64,000 bases of DNA, from the NCBI GenBank assembly GCA_036250195.1, contig JAVHZZ010000006.1, positions 167,482,424 to 167,546,423 of the forward strand, written 5' to 3'. Positions within the stretch are counted from its first letter, which is position 1; every line of letters starts with the position of its first letter. Shown here one piece after another: positions 22,863-35,922 of the stretch. The notes beneath the pieces are model-generated. The model was not told the origin of the DNA, searched no databases, and saw only the letters and a program-made list of their open reading frames with translations. Origin of the DNA: Mixophyes australis (taxonomy: Eukaryota > Chordata > Amphibia > Anura > Limnodynastidae). Made by a program: the position numbers and the translations under genes.

Positions 22863-23265
22863 GGGGCACTAGTGTTACTGGTGGATTTCAGTGGGAATAA
22901 CTGTTAATACTGATATATTACTGGGCATTGTTATTACTGGGCATTACTGTAACTGCTGGCATAATACTAGGCACTATTATTATTATTGGTGACTTATTAA
23001 TGAGCATTAGTTTTACTATTGACATGCTATTGGGCACTAGCATTGCTGGTGTTTTATTACAGGACATTTAATATAACTGGATGCATATTACAGGGTACTA
23101 ATACTAAAATATTAACATCCTAATGAGCATTACTGTTACTGACATTCTATTGTGCATTATAATAATTGGTGGCTTCTTACTGGGCAGGACTATTACTTCT
23201 GGCACATTACTGGACAGATTACCATTGCTGGAGGAAATGTCTTCCATTAGTCACTATTACAGGAG
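22863..23265. repeat. diverged minisatellite, TTACTGGGCATTA units
   Basis: Variants of TATTACTGGGCATTATTATTACTGG recur about ten times at intervals of roughly 35-40 bp. Divergence between units is high, so the array is old. Confidence 0.7.
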
Positions 23266-23718
23266 CTGTGGACACTTGAAACACACTAGCAGTGAATGAT
23301 GCTGGCATAAGTGTGGAATGGCAGACTTGGACCTGAGTCTCATGTCAGACTACAAGTCATAGAGTTGTGATATTCTGGTATGTATACATGCTTTCTGATA
23401 GTTCTTATAGCAGAGCACCAATAGTAGATATTTGGTGTCGCTGTTGCTGCCAGGTGTATTGCATATCTAGTGTGCATTAAGCTCACAATAACAGCACTTG
23501 TGCTCTAGCGCACTTCAGAGGAGATGCCCATAAAACCTAACATCATATTCATCAGCTTTATTTCAGCAAAATTAAAACAAAGAATTAAGTGTGAACCTTT
23601 GTAGGGTCAGAGTAAGTTGCTCTTCACTGGTCTAGGTAGACCTTATGCCCAACAAATCAAATCTTCCATGGTCCTGGCGCTACTGGTGCACTCAAATTAA
23701 CAGGATTCGTGGTAAGTT

Positions 23719-23853
23719 CAGTGGTGGAAGTGGGGGTATATACGGTGGTATGCCATATCGCCACTTCTCCTACTGCCTTCATTAAAAAACTATCAAATTC
23801 CATTCAATTACATTTTTCATACCTCCACTTCTAAATTTCCTCTTTGACCACTG
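23719..23853. mobile_element. CAGTGGT-family MITE, copy 2
   Basis: The ends CAGTGGTGGAAGTGGG and the complement of CAGTGGTCAAAGAGG make an imperfect inverted repeat. Both flanks contain TAAGTT (23713-23718; 23855-23860), offset by one base. Confidence 0.6.
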
Positions 23854-26131
23854 ATAAGTTCTTATAACTCCTTCCCCTTACTTGGGACCTAAAATACAAT
23901 AATAGGTCATATCTGTGTTCCAGTATTTAATTACAAAATGTATATAACATTCTAACTACTCCCCTTCAGTAAATATTAACTCCTAAAGCACAAACAATAA
24001 GCACATAGAAATACCAATATTTTATGAGAATTACATCGGCTAAATAGGGTAAGGGGAATCGTACTTCATATTGAATATTTCATATTAAACAATAGGGACA
24101 GTGCCGAGGACATATACAATTAAATCCTGAGACTGTCCTTGGAAATTAAGGACATGGGGTAATTATATTTAGGCACATTAATGAACATATGTTTGTTGTA
24201 AAAATGACATTTCACGAAGGAACAATAATTAAGGCTGCTGTGTTTTGGCTTTCAATGAAGAGCCGTTTGGTTGCCATGGTAACAAGGATCTCACTTGTGC
24301 CTTGGATACACAACATTTGACTATGGTTCCTGATGAATTGTTAGACTCTATACTCATGTTTTGTCCAGTTCTCAAAATGGTACTTGCGCTGCATGTGGGT
24401 GGGAGACAGGTGTACTTTAAAAGTAATCTACCTTCCCTAAAACCTGAGTAAAGTGCTATTTTTAGATGCTTTAAAATCGGCATAGCTAGCACAGTTATCT
24501 AACAATGTTCTACATTTTCTTTTACAAGCTATTCAACGCCTGTACTTGTGAAATGAGATATGATCTGTCTCCCACCATGGGTCACACTACTGTATTCAAT
24601 AGCTGGATAAAAGGAATTCTAGTGTGCTAAGTTGATTCTCATTGAACAGGCATCATTCTAGCTTCCTTTTAAGGCGATAACCTACCACTGACTTTTACTT
24701 GTAATAATGTTAGATTTTACCCAACACTTCTAAGGTCAGCGCCTAGGTTATCATAATTGTCTGGCACATGCTATAATGAGAATTTATCCACCATCCATTC
24801 ACTCTGAAAGTAGCATATACAGTATCTTCATGTGTCTATTTAAGATAAGATTGTTTTAAAGTGCACAGTAATCTTTGTATGACATCCCCCTAATTACACT
24901 TAGGGTATTAAGTATAAAGTAAATATTTTATGGGGACTCTAACCCTATATTTTTCAATTTCTATTAGTCTAATGTTAATAAAGAAGAATGTATAAACAAG
25001 TATTCTTATAGGACTTTATGTAGCCATCTAGGCTGTTGCCATTGTTTCTCTTCTCTTCCCTTAATTTCTTTTTTTCTTCCGAATAGGGTCCTTTTAAAGT
25101 ATTAAAAATGGCTCCAGGGCAGGATCTTATTTTGGACTCGTATCTGACAAACATTTAAAATGAGGTCTCCATTCAATTTTTTTCCTTGGGGTAAAACATT
25201 TAAAAGTATCAATTTCTCTGCAGCACTGATTGGTAGCTGTTATCTAGAGTGAAGAAACATTGTATCAACAAAGTAAACGCTCCCAACACAACTAACAGTG
25301 TGATAGTTGCCAGCAACATACTCTTAAGCAAGGCAGAGAGCATTTAAAGCCAAGACTACTATCTCTCCAAATTCACTTGATACATGTTAGGTGGGTTCAC
25401 CACCAGACAAATAGATATGTTACAAAGAGCCTTAATAAATAAATAATTGATTTTCAGAAGAAGAAGCAGAAAATGTGGTATCAATAATGAATTAAGTATA
25501 TTGATAGGAATTAAACAAATTGGATGCATGTTCACATAGTGGTACATTGACAATAATAGTCCTGTGCCATTGAGAAAGAAGCATCAGTACTTTGTGTTGT
25601 TGCTAATGTGTGACCTAGATGGACAAGTAAATGCATTTGTGCAAAAGTAAAAAAAAAAAAAGAAAACCCTAACTAAAAAAGTAAGTAATTAAGTTTTACA
25701 GACATGTAGGAGTTGGATGAGCTGAACTACTCTGTGCTACGGTTAACATTCTAATGCTCTCCTTAGCTAGTGGTTATTCTAACCCCATCCACTTCATCTC
25801 CTGCTTATTCGTGTGTGCCTAGTTTGATGCATAAATGCAATGTACCCTAATCAAACACACTTAAAAACTATATGTGGCATTTCATTAATGTAAAAAGACA
25901 CACTTTGTTGTCATCGTACACTATAAAAATCAAAAGGCTCTCAAAGCAATAAAATTGACAATAATACATGAAATGCATGCAACTGTGGGGAATGTTAAGG
26001 ATGGACAATCCATAAATATCTATTGCTCATCACTAATGGACTCCAATAGGAAACAGTAGGGAAACAAAATAAGACAAAGGTAGCTTGATCCAGACAAAGA
26101 GATTCTGGGTAAATGTCTTGTTAGAGCTCTA
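23854..26131. other. unassigned AT-rich DNA
   Basis: No gene, RNA or bounded mobile element is recognised. The frame at 24245-24451 has no family resemblance that I can name. Confidence 0.5.
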
Positions 26132-26643
26132 ATGAATGGGATGAGCACAGTGCTCATATTGTTCCCAGTTATGTTCTATTGCACCCAGATTTGTTACCCT
26201 TTGGTAAGCCAGCGTCTCCTCACTGATAACTGCTTCTCACTGCAGCCTACAAGACTTCTCCTGTACCACTACCCATCTATGGAATTTTTTAGCACACATG
26301 AACAGAAAATGCCCAGCCTTCAAATCTTTAAACACACTCTGAAAACCAACCTCTTTACTAAAGCCTACCTTACTGTCACCTATACTACTAACACTGGTAC
26401 ACTCTCCCCTCTGTCACAAGCTCCACTCTGAGCCATACTCATTTAACTTGTCTCACCTCTGTCCTTTTCCCACTAGATTGTAAGCTCTCACGAGCAGAGC
26501 TCTCTCTATCCCTTGTTTTCACATGTGTATTTATTTCTGTCTACCCTGTATGACACTGTTTTTTGTATACTCTGTTTTTCCCACTGTCCGTTGCTGCAGT
26601 GCATTGTGGTGCCTTACACATCAACAGCTTTAATAGTTATAAT
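26132..26643 (+). mobile_element. LINE-like 3' end with RT C-terminal trace
   Basis: The frame ending at 26431 contains SLQIFKHTLKTNLFTKAYL, like the extreme C-terminus of L2/CR1/Rex-type reverse transcriptases. It is followed by TAGATTGTAAGCTCTCACGAGCAG with a tail hairpin (26484-26495) and GTGGTGCCTTACA near 26606. The AT-rich tail was split by the MITE at 26644-26769 and continues as TAATAATAATAA from 26773. The RT core is absent. The clade is uncertain. Confidence 0.5.
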
Positions 26644-26769
26644 CAGGGACAGGGGACATGTGTCCTGGGCCCTTGGACCACGAGCAGCTGCCTGAAGAAA
26701 ATATTTTAGACCATAGGGAGCCTTTTGTATTAAGTGCCCCAGGTCCCCTAAAGTATTAATCTGGGTCTG
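26644..26769. mobile_element. short hAT-type MITE in the LINE tail
   Basis: It begins CAGGGACAGGGGAC and ends with the complement of CAGACCCAGATTAA. A perfect 8-bp duplication GTTATAAT flanks it (26636-26643, 26770-26777). At 126 bp it is non-coding. Confidence 0.75.
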
Positions 26770-26777
26770 GTTATAAT

Positions 26778-27994
26778 AATAATAACCCTCATCAATTAAT
26801 TTTTTTTTACTGATTTATTTTATGATTTTTTTTGACAGCTATTACTTTCCACTAATGTTTTATATTACAAATTGGCTGAAACTAATACTAGCATATAAGC
26901 AGAACCTGAAGATGAATGAGGATCAGATTTTTTAATCCAGGGGGTTGCAACTCTTGTTTTAAGGATGGGTCTTTTTTGATTGACAATAAAATTCTGAGAG
27001 TTGTAATTTCAATCCTAAATGCAGCATCCCATTGTTAGACCATAGAATCTTACAGCTCGAGAAGATCTGACTGAAATTTCACTGAGTGAAACTTCCAAAA
27101 ACACTGTGTGACTTTAAATCTGAAAATGTGTACTTTGTATTTTTAATGTTATGTTTTATTTTCCCAATCAGAGAGACTTTTAGCGATAGGTATATTTTCT
27201 TGTTTGCGTGCACTATAATGTAAAAACAGCACCATCATGTGGTTATAATGCAGTTGGCACAATCAACATTTTATTAGTCAGATTTACTATTCCCTTGTGA
27301 TTTTCAATTTGTTGCAATAACACTGTGACATAATTTATGCCAATGATCAAACAACATGAAGTAGTGTTCAAGAAAGGGTAGACCTAAATACAAAAGAGAT
27401 AATCTAAACAGTCTGAAATTTCACATTACCAGCCTTATCCAAAAACATGTCTAATAGTAAAACAAATAACTACACTAAACAGTCAATAAAAAAGTAGAAA
27501 TGTTATTATCGCAAATTTTTCCCCCTAAGGAGAAGTAGTCTTGATAAAAGTTGGACATTATAATATTCCTTTCCACAGTTTCTTGCTGATTTTGTTGTAG
27601 ATGTGCAGAACAAGTACCCATACTGCAATACACTGCACAATAAGGGGCATTGTCCTAGCCTTTATTGCTGATGTGTTCTTGGCCAGTACAAGTGATCATA
27701 TTATGTGCACAATCTATATGCTGGACAGGATGTGCCTCAGTTTTTTAAAAGTTGTTTTTCTATTCTTGTCACAGATCTCAGAGTATTTATTTAAAAAAAA
27801 CAACCTGCTCTGCATGGTACTACATAATAAAGACAAAAATGTACACTGGCAGATCAATTCTGCAGGAGGGACATATTGGTAGGTAAATCATCTACTACAA
27901 CTCTCATCTTCTCCTAATATGAACCTTTCCTCATTTCATTCTAACTGGAGCTTCATATCAGTGCAAACTGTGTTTTTTCTTAAAAGCCAGACGC
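26778..27994. other. unassigned DNA
   Basis: No gene or bounded repeat is seen. Confidence 0.5.
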
Positions 27995-28180
27995 CATTAT
28001 GGCTTCTGCATCGTCTAGGCTTCTGAACCATCCTGGTTGCTACCAAAATAGGCCTTTACCATCTGAACTCTCCAGGACTCTGTACCACCTAGGCCCCTGC
28101 ACCGTCATGGCCCCATCTAGCCCTCTGTACATCATGGCCTCAGGGTCCTGCAGACCTCTGCACCATAGTGAAGCCCACTA
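27995..28180. repeat. weak tandem repeat, CTCTGCACCATCATGGCC units
   Basis: Variants of CTCTGTACCACCTAGGCCC and CTGCACCGTCATGGCCCC recur five to six times at about 27-35 bp. This produces a proline/serine/leucine-rich frame that I do not regard as a gene. Confidence 0.45.
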
Positions 28181-28500
28181 TGCCTATTGTCCCATTTGCT
28201 CCTTTTGTTTATTATTACTCCATCCACTTAGAATGTAAGCTCTCATGGGCAGGGTCATCTACCCTATGTCTCATGTCTTTACCCTATGTCTCATGTCTGC
28301 CATTCTCTCCGTCCTCTCTGTCCCTGTTTTGTCTTATGCTGATTTTTTTTTTTATACTATGCAGTTTGTTCTGTTAATTGCATCCATTCATTTATTATTC
28401 TGCTTATCTATTGTTCTTGTCTGTAGCTATGTACTTATTAAATTTCATTTTATGTTCTAACCTGGTATATATGGTACTGTAGAAGCCTTGTGGCATTTTA
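28181..28500 (+). mobile_element. LINE/SINE 3' tail-like sequence
   Basis: TAGAATGTAAGCTCTCATGGGCAGGG (hairpin 28239-28250) corresponds to the tails at 26477 and 7930. A tandem ACCCTATGTCTCATGTCT follows at 28260-28296. The rest is T-rich and unassigned. Confidence 0.45.
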
Positions 28501-28756
28501 TACTTAAAAGATAACATAGTTAAAATGTTGTAATTTAATCATTTAAACTAGTGTAACTGACTTGTGGCACACATGCATAAGTTTTCCAATATTTTTGTTC
28601 ACTTTCGACTTCTATGAATTGCTGACAATATTGATGTCTTTAGTCCCCTTTGTACTAGGGGTTGGTGTAAGTGCTATTGGTACCAACAAATCTTCAAATC
28701 TTCTCAATGTTTCTGTAGCCCCATATGGCTGAGTTTCATCTCTCACTCAGAGCCCA

Positions 28757-29700
28757 GCCAGTGTGTCACGAAAGCCAGATGATGAGAATGGTCTTAATCT
28801 CTGCTTAAAGTGACAGCTAGCCCCAGAGAGGTGCGGAGTCTAACGGAGGAGAGGTATTCACCAGGGATCCCTGCAAGGGAATATGGTCTTAGCTGCTCTC
28901 AACCTCAGGTCGCGGTCCTCTAGGGGGCACAGAGCAGATAATACAGAGAACCACAAAGTAACTGTAAGGCAGAATGGAATATAGCCTCAGGAGTATGGAA
29001 TTCCAGAACAGGACGGGTCCTGTGCGATGATCAGCAGTATAGCCATGAATCTCGATAATAGGATAGGCTGAGCAGGTAGTACAGTCATAGGTCAAAACAG
29101 CGGAATAAGCTGAACAGACATAGTTGTGAAGTGATGCACTGCATTGAGCAGAAATACTGAGATTCACACAGGTGGTATAACTCTGGAAAAGGATCAAAGA
29201 TGAGTGATGCTCTGCAGTGAGGCCACAGGTCTTGACTGAGGAGTAAGCTGAACAGGTAATGCTGTGAAAGCACTGAGATCCACACAGTGATGCCACAGGT
29301 CGTGACTCGCGAACACAAGAACAAAGGTAAGTATGAGCACGGACGGGAGTCAGAGGAGATGCTTCCTATCAGGTAGGGAGACCCAATGAACCGACACCCA
29401 TAGAAAGCAGGAGGACCCTTATAAAGGGAAATGGCTGGTGATCCTCCTATCACCGTGGAGCAGAGGTTTTAAAAGGTTCCCAGGGTTGCGCATGTGCAGA
29501 ATGTTGTCTGAGGATAGAGGAACACCAGGCTGTACAACAGATAGGAGTAACCACGGGAAACCAATGTATACAAGGATCAGAATGAAACTAAACCGGTGAG
29601 ATGCGTGATACAGTGTAACTTCCTCAATGCCCCTGCTGAAAGTGCTTGCAGAACCAGACTCCACTTGTCCACTAGACAAGGTCAAGTCTATGTTGATGGG
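28757..29700 (-). mobile_element. LTR-retroelement fragment
   Basis: The left edge is TGTCACGAAAGCC, comparable with TGTCACAAACTGATG at 46606. The block ATTCACCAGGGATCCCTGCAAGG...TGGTCTTA (28857-28890) matches 46691-46724 in the gypsy LTR area. From about 28980 to 29300 there are diverged internal repeats built on TAAGCTGAACAG and GATCCACACAG. No second LTR and no pol are seen, so this may be a solo LTR plus leader or a non-autonomous element. Orientation is inferred from the gypsy copy. Confidence 0.45.
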
Positions 29701-32085
29701 CTTGAACTTGTGCTTGACTCGGACACTGATTAAACCTCAGACTCCTTAGAGGTAGGGTATGGAAAGACCGAATTCCGATCTACAACCTCAGGCATTTAAT
29801 CTTCTAACTAACCCTCAGACCAGAATTAGAGGGAGCAATTTACAAACTCTGAGCCCACCATTAGCTCGTGATCATCTCAATCCATTGGGCGCAGTCCACT
29901 TTACAGTTCTTAGCCTAAGGGGTAATACATGTCATTTAGAGTGGTGCGATTGATTCTTCATGAAACAGAACATTTCTGTAACGTTATTAATACAAGAGTG
30001 AAGAGCAGGTGTATAGCGATTTACTATTGTGTTACATGAATTGTCATTGTTCAATAGTAATATATAGGAAAAAAAATTAACTTCTGTGAAGAATTAGTCT
30101 TTAAACTGCAAAATTAAACGCCAAATCTGTTAATTGAGGACAAAATACAAAGCTACTCTGTTGACTAATGTTTTCCAATATGTTTTAGGTTTGTTTGACT
30201 ATAGTTGGAGCACTTGGTGCGTTCATTCTTCATATCTTGGGACATATCGATGGGCAAAGAAGGAACTGTGTGGTACTAGTATAAAATGTTGCCAGTCAGA
30301 CTATTTCAGATCAACCAACTATTATGTGTCCACTGGCTGGAAAGGACTAGGATAACACATAGGCAATCCAAGCATCTAAAAGTTAAAAATAGCATTGAGT
30401 ATTGATGTGCGGCTCTGGTCCAACTGGTGCTGGAAAGCTGTGGTGTCAAACACTCTCTGTAACAAAGTTTATACATTCAATATGTTAATTGCTGTAGTTA
30501 ACTGTTAATTGCATGTACTCTTATGACTATCCTGCCCACTCTGCATCTAATTCGATGACAAAACATTGACTGAGACCTCTACAGAGTGTTCAATCCTTAG
30601 CATCAATCAATAGTGTTTCATTTTCATGCATTCACAACCAATATGGGCCAGGAGCAGCATATGATTTTCCAGCAATAGCGACTGATAAAAGTCAGTAATT
30701 TGGTGCTGTATTGTCTTTAACCCCCTGAGGGATAAGGATGAGTGGGACTCATACTCTACATGCCCTCTAAAGTGCTAAGGATGAGTCCCTCTTCTCCGCA
30801 TTTAAGAGACTAAGAAAGGCCACATATCACTTCCCACAGTGATCCTTAGAATTGTGTGTACATGCACACACGTATCGCAGTCAATGGGAAATGCCAGCGA
30901 TAGGCGGAGGCTCTTGTAGCGCCTCTATCTCCCTATCCCTGGCACTTGGAAAGCCTGGGGTACATTTGTTGAAGAGTGAAGTTCCTGTTTATTTATTGTC
31001 TGCTGATCGTTTTTAAACAGCAGACATTTAATAAATATGTGATAGCCCAAAATTGCTCAGCACAAAGAATTAAAGGAGCAATAATTCCCCAAAATGAACT
31101 TTTCAGATATGAAGCATGAAAGTAATATGAAAAGTTCAGTCAAATATTTCCTTCCAACACCATTACAGCTGAAGCTACTGTCGAAGTCATATAATTGGAT
31201 GAACGAAGGTATATTGGTTAATATTGTTTTGCCATGCGATTTAGATCAGTATGCCACGTAACACGTCGCATAGCGCGATCGCATGGTAAAATGCGCACGC
31301 ACACACACGCACTCTAACATTTAGTTATTTATATATTTCATATTTATTATGGTTCCATTCCACAGTGATTTATGAGCAGATAGTATTTAGTTTATTAATA
31401 GTTTATATATAAAGATTATATGTACACTTTAGTGTTATTTAAGGTTCAGGTTACAGGAAACATGTCATGTTTAGTATCATTTTAATCCCCTATTTATCAG
31501 CAGTTGTCCGGTTCATTCGCCGAAGAGATCGCACATTGCATACTCTAATTAGCGATGTTAGGGAAATAAATGTCTAAAGTGATACTGTCTGCTGGTACCA
31601 GTGGGAGCGCAGCTCGCGCAAGCGAGTGCAGCGGTATGTATGCATCTTTTGGTATTGGCTGTACTGTATTATAATCATGTATTGAATTGTTAAATTTTGC
31701 ATCTGCTAAAATAAATTACTTTGTGCTTTGGAAACACAACACAATCGCTTATGCAATGCTTATTTGAAAACGATAGAATTACTTTAATACTACAGCCAAC
31801 ATCTTTAGAGGACACTGTTCTAATGGTATCTGATGCAGCCGAAATAGGTGAGACAGTTGTGCCAACTGGCACTCCCTCGGTGTACAAATCCACCAATCTA
31901 CACTGTGCCTTTATGCCAGTCTGCAAACCTGACACTCACATTCTCGTGTTCAGATATTACAGCACTCTGTTTCCTGTTAGACATAAAGAGTTCACAGTTT
32001 TACAGATGTAAGGATGCTGCTGCCACTTCTATGCCGCTTCTGATTTTCAATTTTCCAATGCTTTCACAGCATGTCTGAGGGTTCT

Positions 32086-32116
<31 letters not shown>

Positions 32117-33359
32117 GCACCACTTTTTGCCCTTTTCCAAAAGCATACAGCAGTGTGCCAACACCTACATGCTGAAGGATTTTCTTAGTAATGCTGATCC
32201 TTAATGGCTGATACTGTTATTACAGCAGGATCAGTATATTGCAATTTAGTGGCTATTGGACATATTGCTGCATTTAAACTTGTTAACTGTCTTCACATGT
32301 CCAGTTCTTTAATTGTTAACATCACTGTTTAGTAAAATACCACTCAGTGTGATAGCATTGTACACTAGATGTAAGAGCACATTCAATAGATATAAAAAAT
32401 AACTACACATTTATGATTTACTCTTTTCGTGTTCTTTCTGTTACTTGTATTGTGGAACTGATCTGCTTGGCCAATATTTAATATATCAATAATTTATCAG
32501 CATGAAGAAAATAGCTGGTAACTATATTTAAGATCAGGATATTTATATTTCACGGAAAATGTGTAACCTTTACTTAAGTAACACATGTGCAGATTCCTTT
32601 CTACTCCTTAGAACATGTATCTTTGTAGCAGAAAAATAACTTTATCAGAAGCCTTATCAAAAAAAACCTTACAATATTTCACCACTAGATAGCAGTATTT
32701 TACTATATAGTATACTATATTCTGCTGTTTTTAAATTTAATTATAAAGCTGCATTTATTTTTTGAGTTTTATTTAAAGATATGCCTGTTTTTCATGCTTA
32801 TTAGCCATACAGTACTACTTTTATTATGTATTCTTCTGTATAGGGGAATGCAATTCTCAATATCAGTCTTTATTCTGTATATATTGGCCACTGTACAGTG
32901 CAATTCTTTGTTCGGTATACTATAAATTCAATCTTATGCTCTTATTCTGATGTATGCATGTTTCATTCAATACTGAGAATCTGTTCTGCATAATATAAAA
33001 TGTATTGGAGGTATGCGGGAGTCTGTTATAGTTTGTTTTGTTCTAGTGTCCATGTATTGGGGTGTTTAGTGACCTATGTACACCAAGATATGGCAAAAGT
33101 GACACATATAAATGTCACAATAAAACTTTTCTTACCTGCACAATGAATTATTGATATCTTCTCCAATTTCACTCAGCAGGCACTGCTCCTGAAGTAATGG
33201 AGACAACTTGCTAGGTAACTACAAAATATAGCAAGCTTTATTCTCTGAAAATATGTTCAGAGAGAATCCTCTACCTAAGGGGAGCTCTGTATAAGGTATT
33301 ACATTAATGGGCTCTCCTTGTTTGTCTCGAATTAGCTTTTCATGTGTTATTATAGCTCA
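29701..33359. other. unassigned DNA
   Basis: No gene is recognised. An inverted repeat TTTTGCCATGCGAT (about 31228-31241) and ATCGCATGGTAAAA (about 31279-31292) is the only notable structure apart from the A/G run annotated separately. Confidence 0.5.
32086..32117. repeat. A23-G9 homopolymer junction
   Basis: Twenty-three A followed at once by nine G. No retroposed sequence can be identified upstream. Confidence 0.9.
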
Positions 33360-33533
33360 GGGTATATTTACTAAACTGCAGGTTTGAAAAGTGGAGATGT
33401 TGCCTATAGCGACCAATCAGATTCTAGTTATCATTTTGTACACTGTACTAAATTAATGATAGCTAGAATCTGATTGGTTGCTAGAGTCAACATCTCCACT
33501 TTTTTAAACCCGCAGCTTGATAAATTTACCCCC
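33360..33533. mobile_element. palindromic MITE, copy 3
   Basis: The ends GGGTATATTTACTAAACTGC and the complement of GGGGTAAATTTATCAAGCTG bracket a core with ACCAATCAG and CTGATTGGTTG. A target duplication is not clear. Confidence 0.75.
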
Positions 33534-34102
33534 TGGTGTTGGAATATGGCAGTCTGAGCCCAGGTATTTCAGAATGAATTAGCCCATATAGGTCTGTGTG
33601 CACTGAGGAGCAGCAATGCTAACAATCATTCCTTGCTTTTACAAAACCAAGAATTATCACATCACTTGCTTGTATCCCATTTACTGAACTCAGAAGCACC
33701 ATCAATGTTATCACCTTTTATTTGCTCTTCAGTTATCTACTGTCACATTGCTTGGAGTGTGCACTCCAGAACCCGCTCTCTGCACATCTGTGGTCAATTG
33801 CCAACCACTATGCAAACTCAAGAGACAGGCAGTGAGCTCTCAAGAGTAACTGCCTGTCAAATTCAGATAAAATCACATATTGTTTAATACAGGCAGGATG
33901 GTTAAGGTCAGGATTTGGAAAGGCTGTAATATAGTCTCAATTTATTCGGCAACTTTCATTTTTGTATTGTTGTTTGTGAGGACTGTAAGGTATCAGTAGC
34001 TGAAAGTGATTGTCCTTGTAGCGTCTGCTTTTTATAGGCTTTGGTGTACCTGCTGGTAATTTTGCTCTAAATTTAAAAACACATAAATATAGGACCCAAC
34101 AT
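33534..34102. other. unassigned DNA
   Basis: No gene or repeat could be bounded. Confidence 0.5.
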
Positions 34103-34419
34103 CATACCTCCCGACTGTCCCGATTTAGGCGGGACAATGCCGATTTTTGGGCTCTGTCCTGCCTTCCCGATCGGGACAGCGATGTCCCGCTTTGTGGCCA
34201 ATTTGGGAGGTATGTGAGCTGCTGTCTGAGTGCTACTACGCGCATGCCCCCCTCCTGGAGGAGAAAGTAATGGCCATTGTTCCAGAGTCCAGCTCACCTT
34301 AATGCATATGCTAATGACCTCCACCCCCAGGATGACACTGCCACACCCCCATGATGATGCGGGCACGCCCCCTTTAGTCGACTGTCCCACTTTGAGATCT
34401 TTCAGTGTTGGGAGTTATG
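34103..34419. mobile_element. CATACCTCCC-family MITE
   Basis: The ends are CATACCTCCCGACTGTCCCG and the complement of CATAACTCCCAACACTG, flanked by CAACAT on both sides (34097-34102, 34420-34425). A second internal GGGAGGTATG at 34205-34214 suggests a composite or a previous right end. It contains GGGACA/TGTCCC repeats that can pair with each other. Confidence 0.65.
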
Positions 34420-34427
34420 CAACATGG

Positions 34428-35906
34428 ATACGTTTATCACTCGCGGTTTAGGAGTATACTATTAGCAGAAGTGCTGTGATGTGGCAGATGACTGATCATA
34501 TATTAACTGGCTAAAATCTGTGCGCTGGGGGATTTTCTGTTTCTTTTCTACATAACTGCTCCATTTCAAGCACCTCTTGTTACTTATAAATTGTTTCTGC
34601 AGCTTCTAATGTTGTATAATCAGGGCCACTTATAGGAACTGTGGGTAGCCACCGAAGAGGGCATGACCACACCAGGTTGGTGGCTTCTCCCACTACACAG
34701 GCAGGCTAGGGCCCTCAGCCAGTCCCAGACCCTGGAACTTTGTACCTGCTCCCCCCCCTGCCCCACTCTGTGTCCCTGTCTATAATAGCCTCAAATCCCA
34801 TCTCTTTCCTAACCTTGACCCCTCCAGCCCAAGCCACCTTCCCCCCAATTTGTAAAAGAAGGCTTCAAACACTGTGCTGACTTTGTCTCTAAAACGTGAC
34901 CATAACCTGACAACTCTGTTATTAAAATTGTGATTTTATGTGAAAATGACAGACCGCTCTGCTTGAGAGTCTCCTCAGTAGATCAAGGCATGATATACCA
35001 ATTTTCATGGGACAGTAGGGTTGTCAGAAAGGGCCACAGGACAGTTCAGCACAGGGCTGCTTTACACTCGGAGTAAGGGCCTGCATGATTTTTGTAGGCA
35101 TGATTTCCCTTGGGAACTCAGCCTGTGCTCATCAAGCTGGAGCTGGTTGCACATTGTGATGCAAGCACTAAAGACACGTGCCTCAAAACTTTAACCAAGT
35201 TTTAGGGAGCTGCAATAAATACAGAATAGATACAGGCATCTGCAGTTGTGGCCAAGTATTACTAGGCCATATCTGCATGGGGCATGTTACACATCATGTG
35301 TGTGTCTCTGCTGTACTCCTCTGTACTGTGCAGGTTACTTAAAACTGAAAATCTGGATGCATTTTAATGCACATGTGTAAAGTGGCAAAGGAAACTTTTA
35401 CGTCTTTCAATTAAACTTCTGTCTAACTTACGTCCAGCTATGTGCCTTGATTTGTGCAAATGCACCTAGATTCCCACTGGAGTGCATAGGTTTGCATAGG
35501 GAGCTGGCATGCTTTCTTTCTTGCCAACTAGTAACACAATGGAGGTCACTTTCTCAGGGCCGTTGCAGTTCCTGAATAACTAACCCCCTGCTCACCTCCT
35601 GAGCCCTGTTCAGTTTCAAAATTCTCCAGGCCGTAGCACTCGGTGGCTTATCCAGGTGCTACCGCCTGGAAATTTTTAAAGCTGATTAGAGCTTATGCCA
35701 GTTGTTTGGACACAACTATTAGAGCAAGTTGCCGAGGCTCATGCATTCAGGTGTGTTCTGAGAATGGGCATAAGCTCTCTTTATTTTTAACATTATTCAT
35801 TGCTGTGACTTTCAATAAAAATATATGTAATCCGGATGAGTTCATGGGTGAGTATCTTAAGACCTGCAGAGTCCACAGGGAGGGGGCCCCTATTTGGTGG
35901 ACGAGA
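34428..35906. other. unassigned DNA
   Basis: No gene is seen. AGAGCTTATGCC (about 35688) and its complement (about 35768) form a small inverted repeat. Confidence 0.45.
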
Positions 35907-35922
35907 TGGGTTGTCCATAAAA

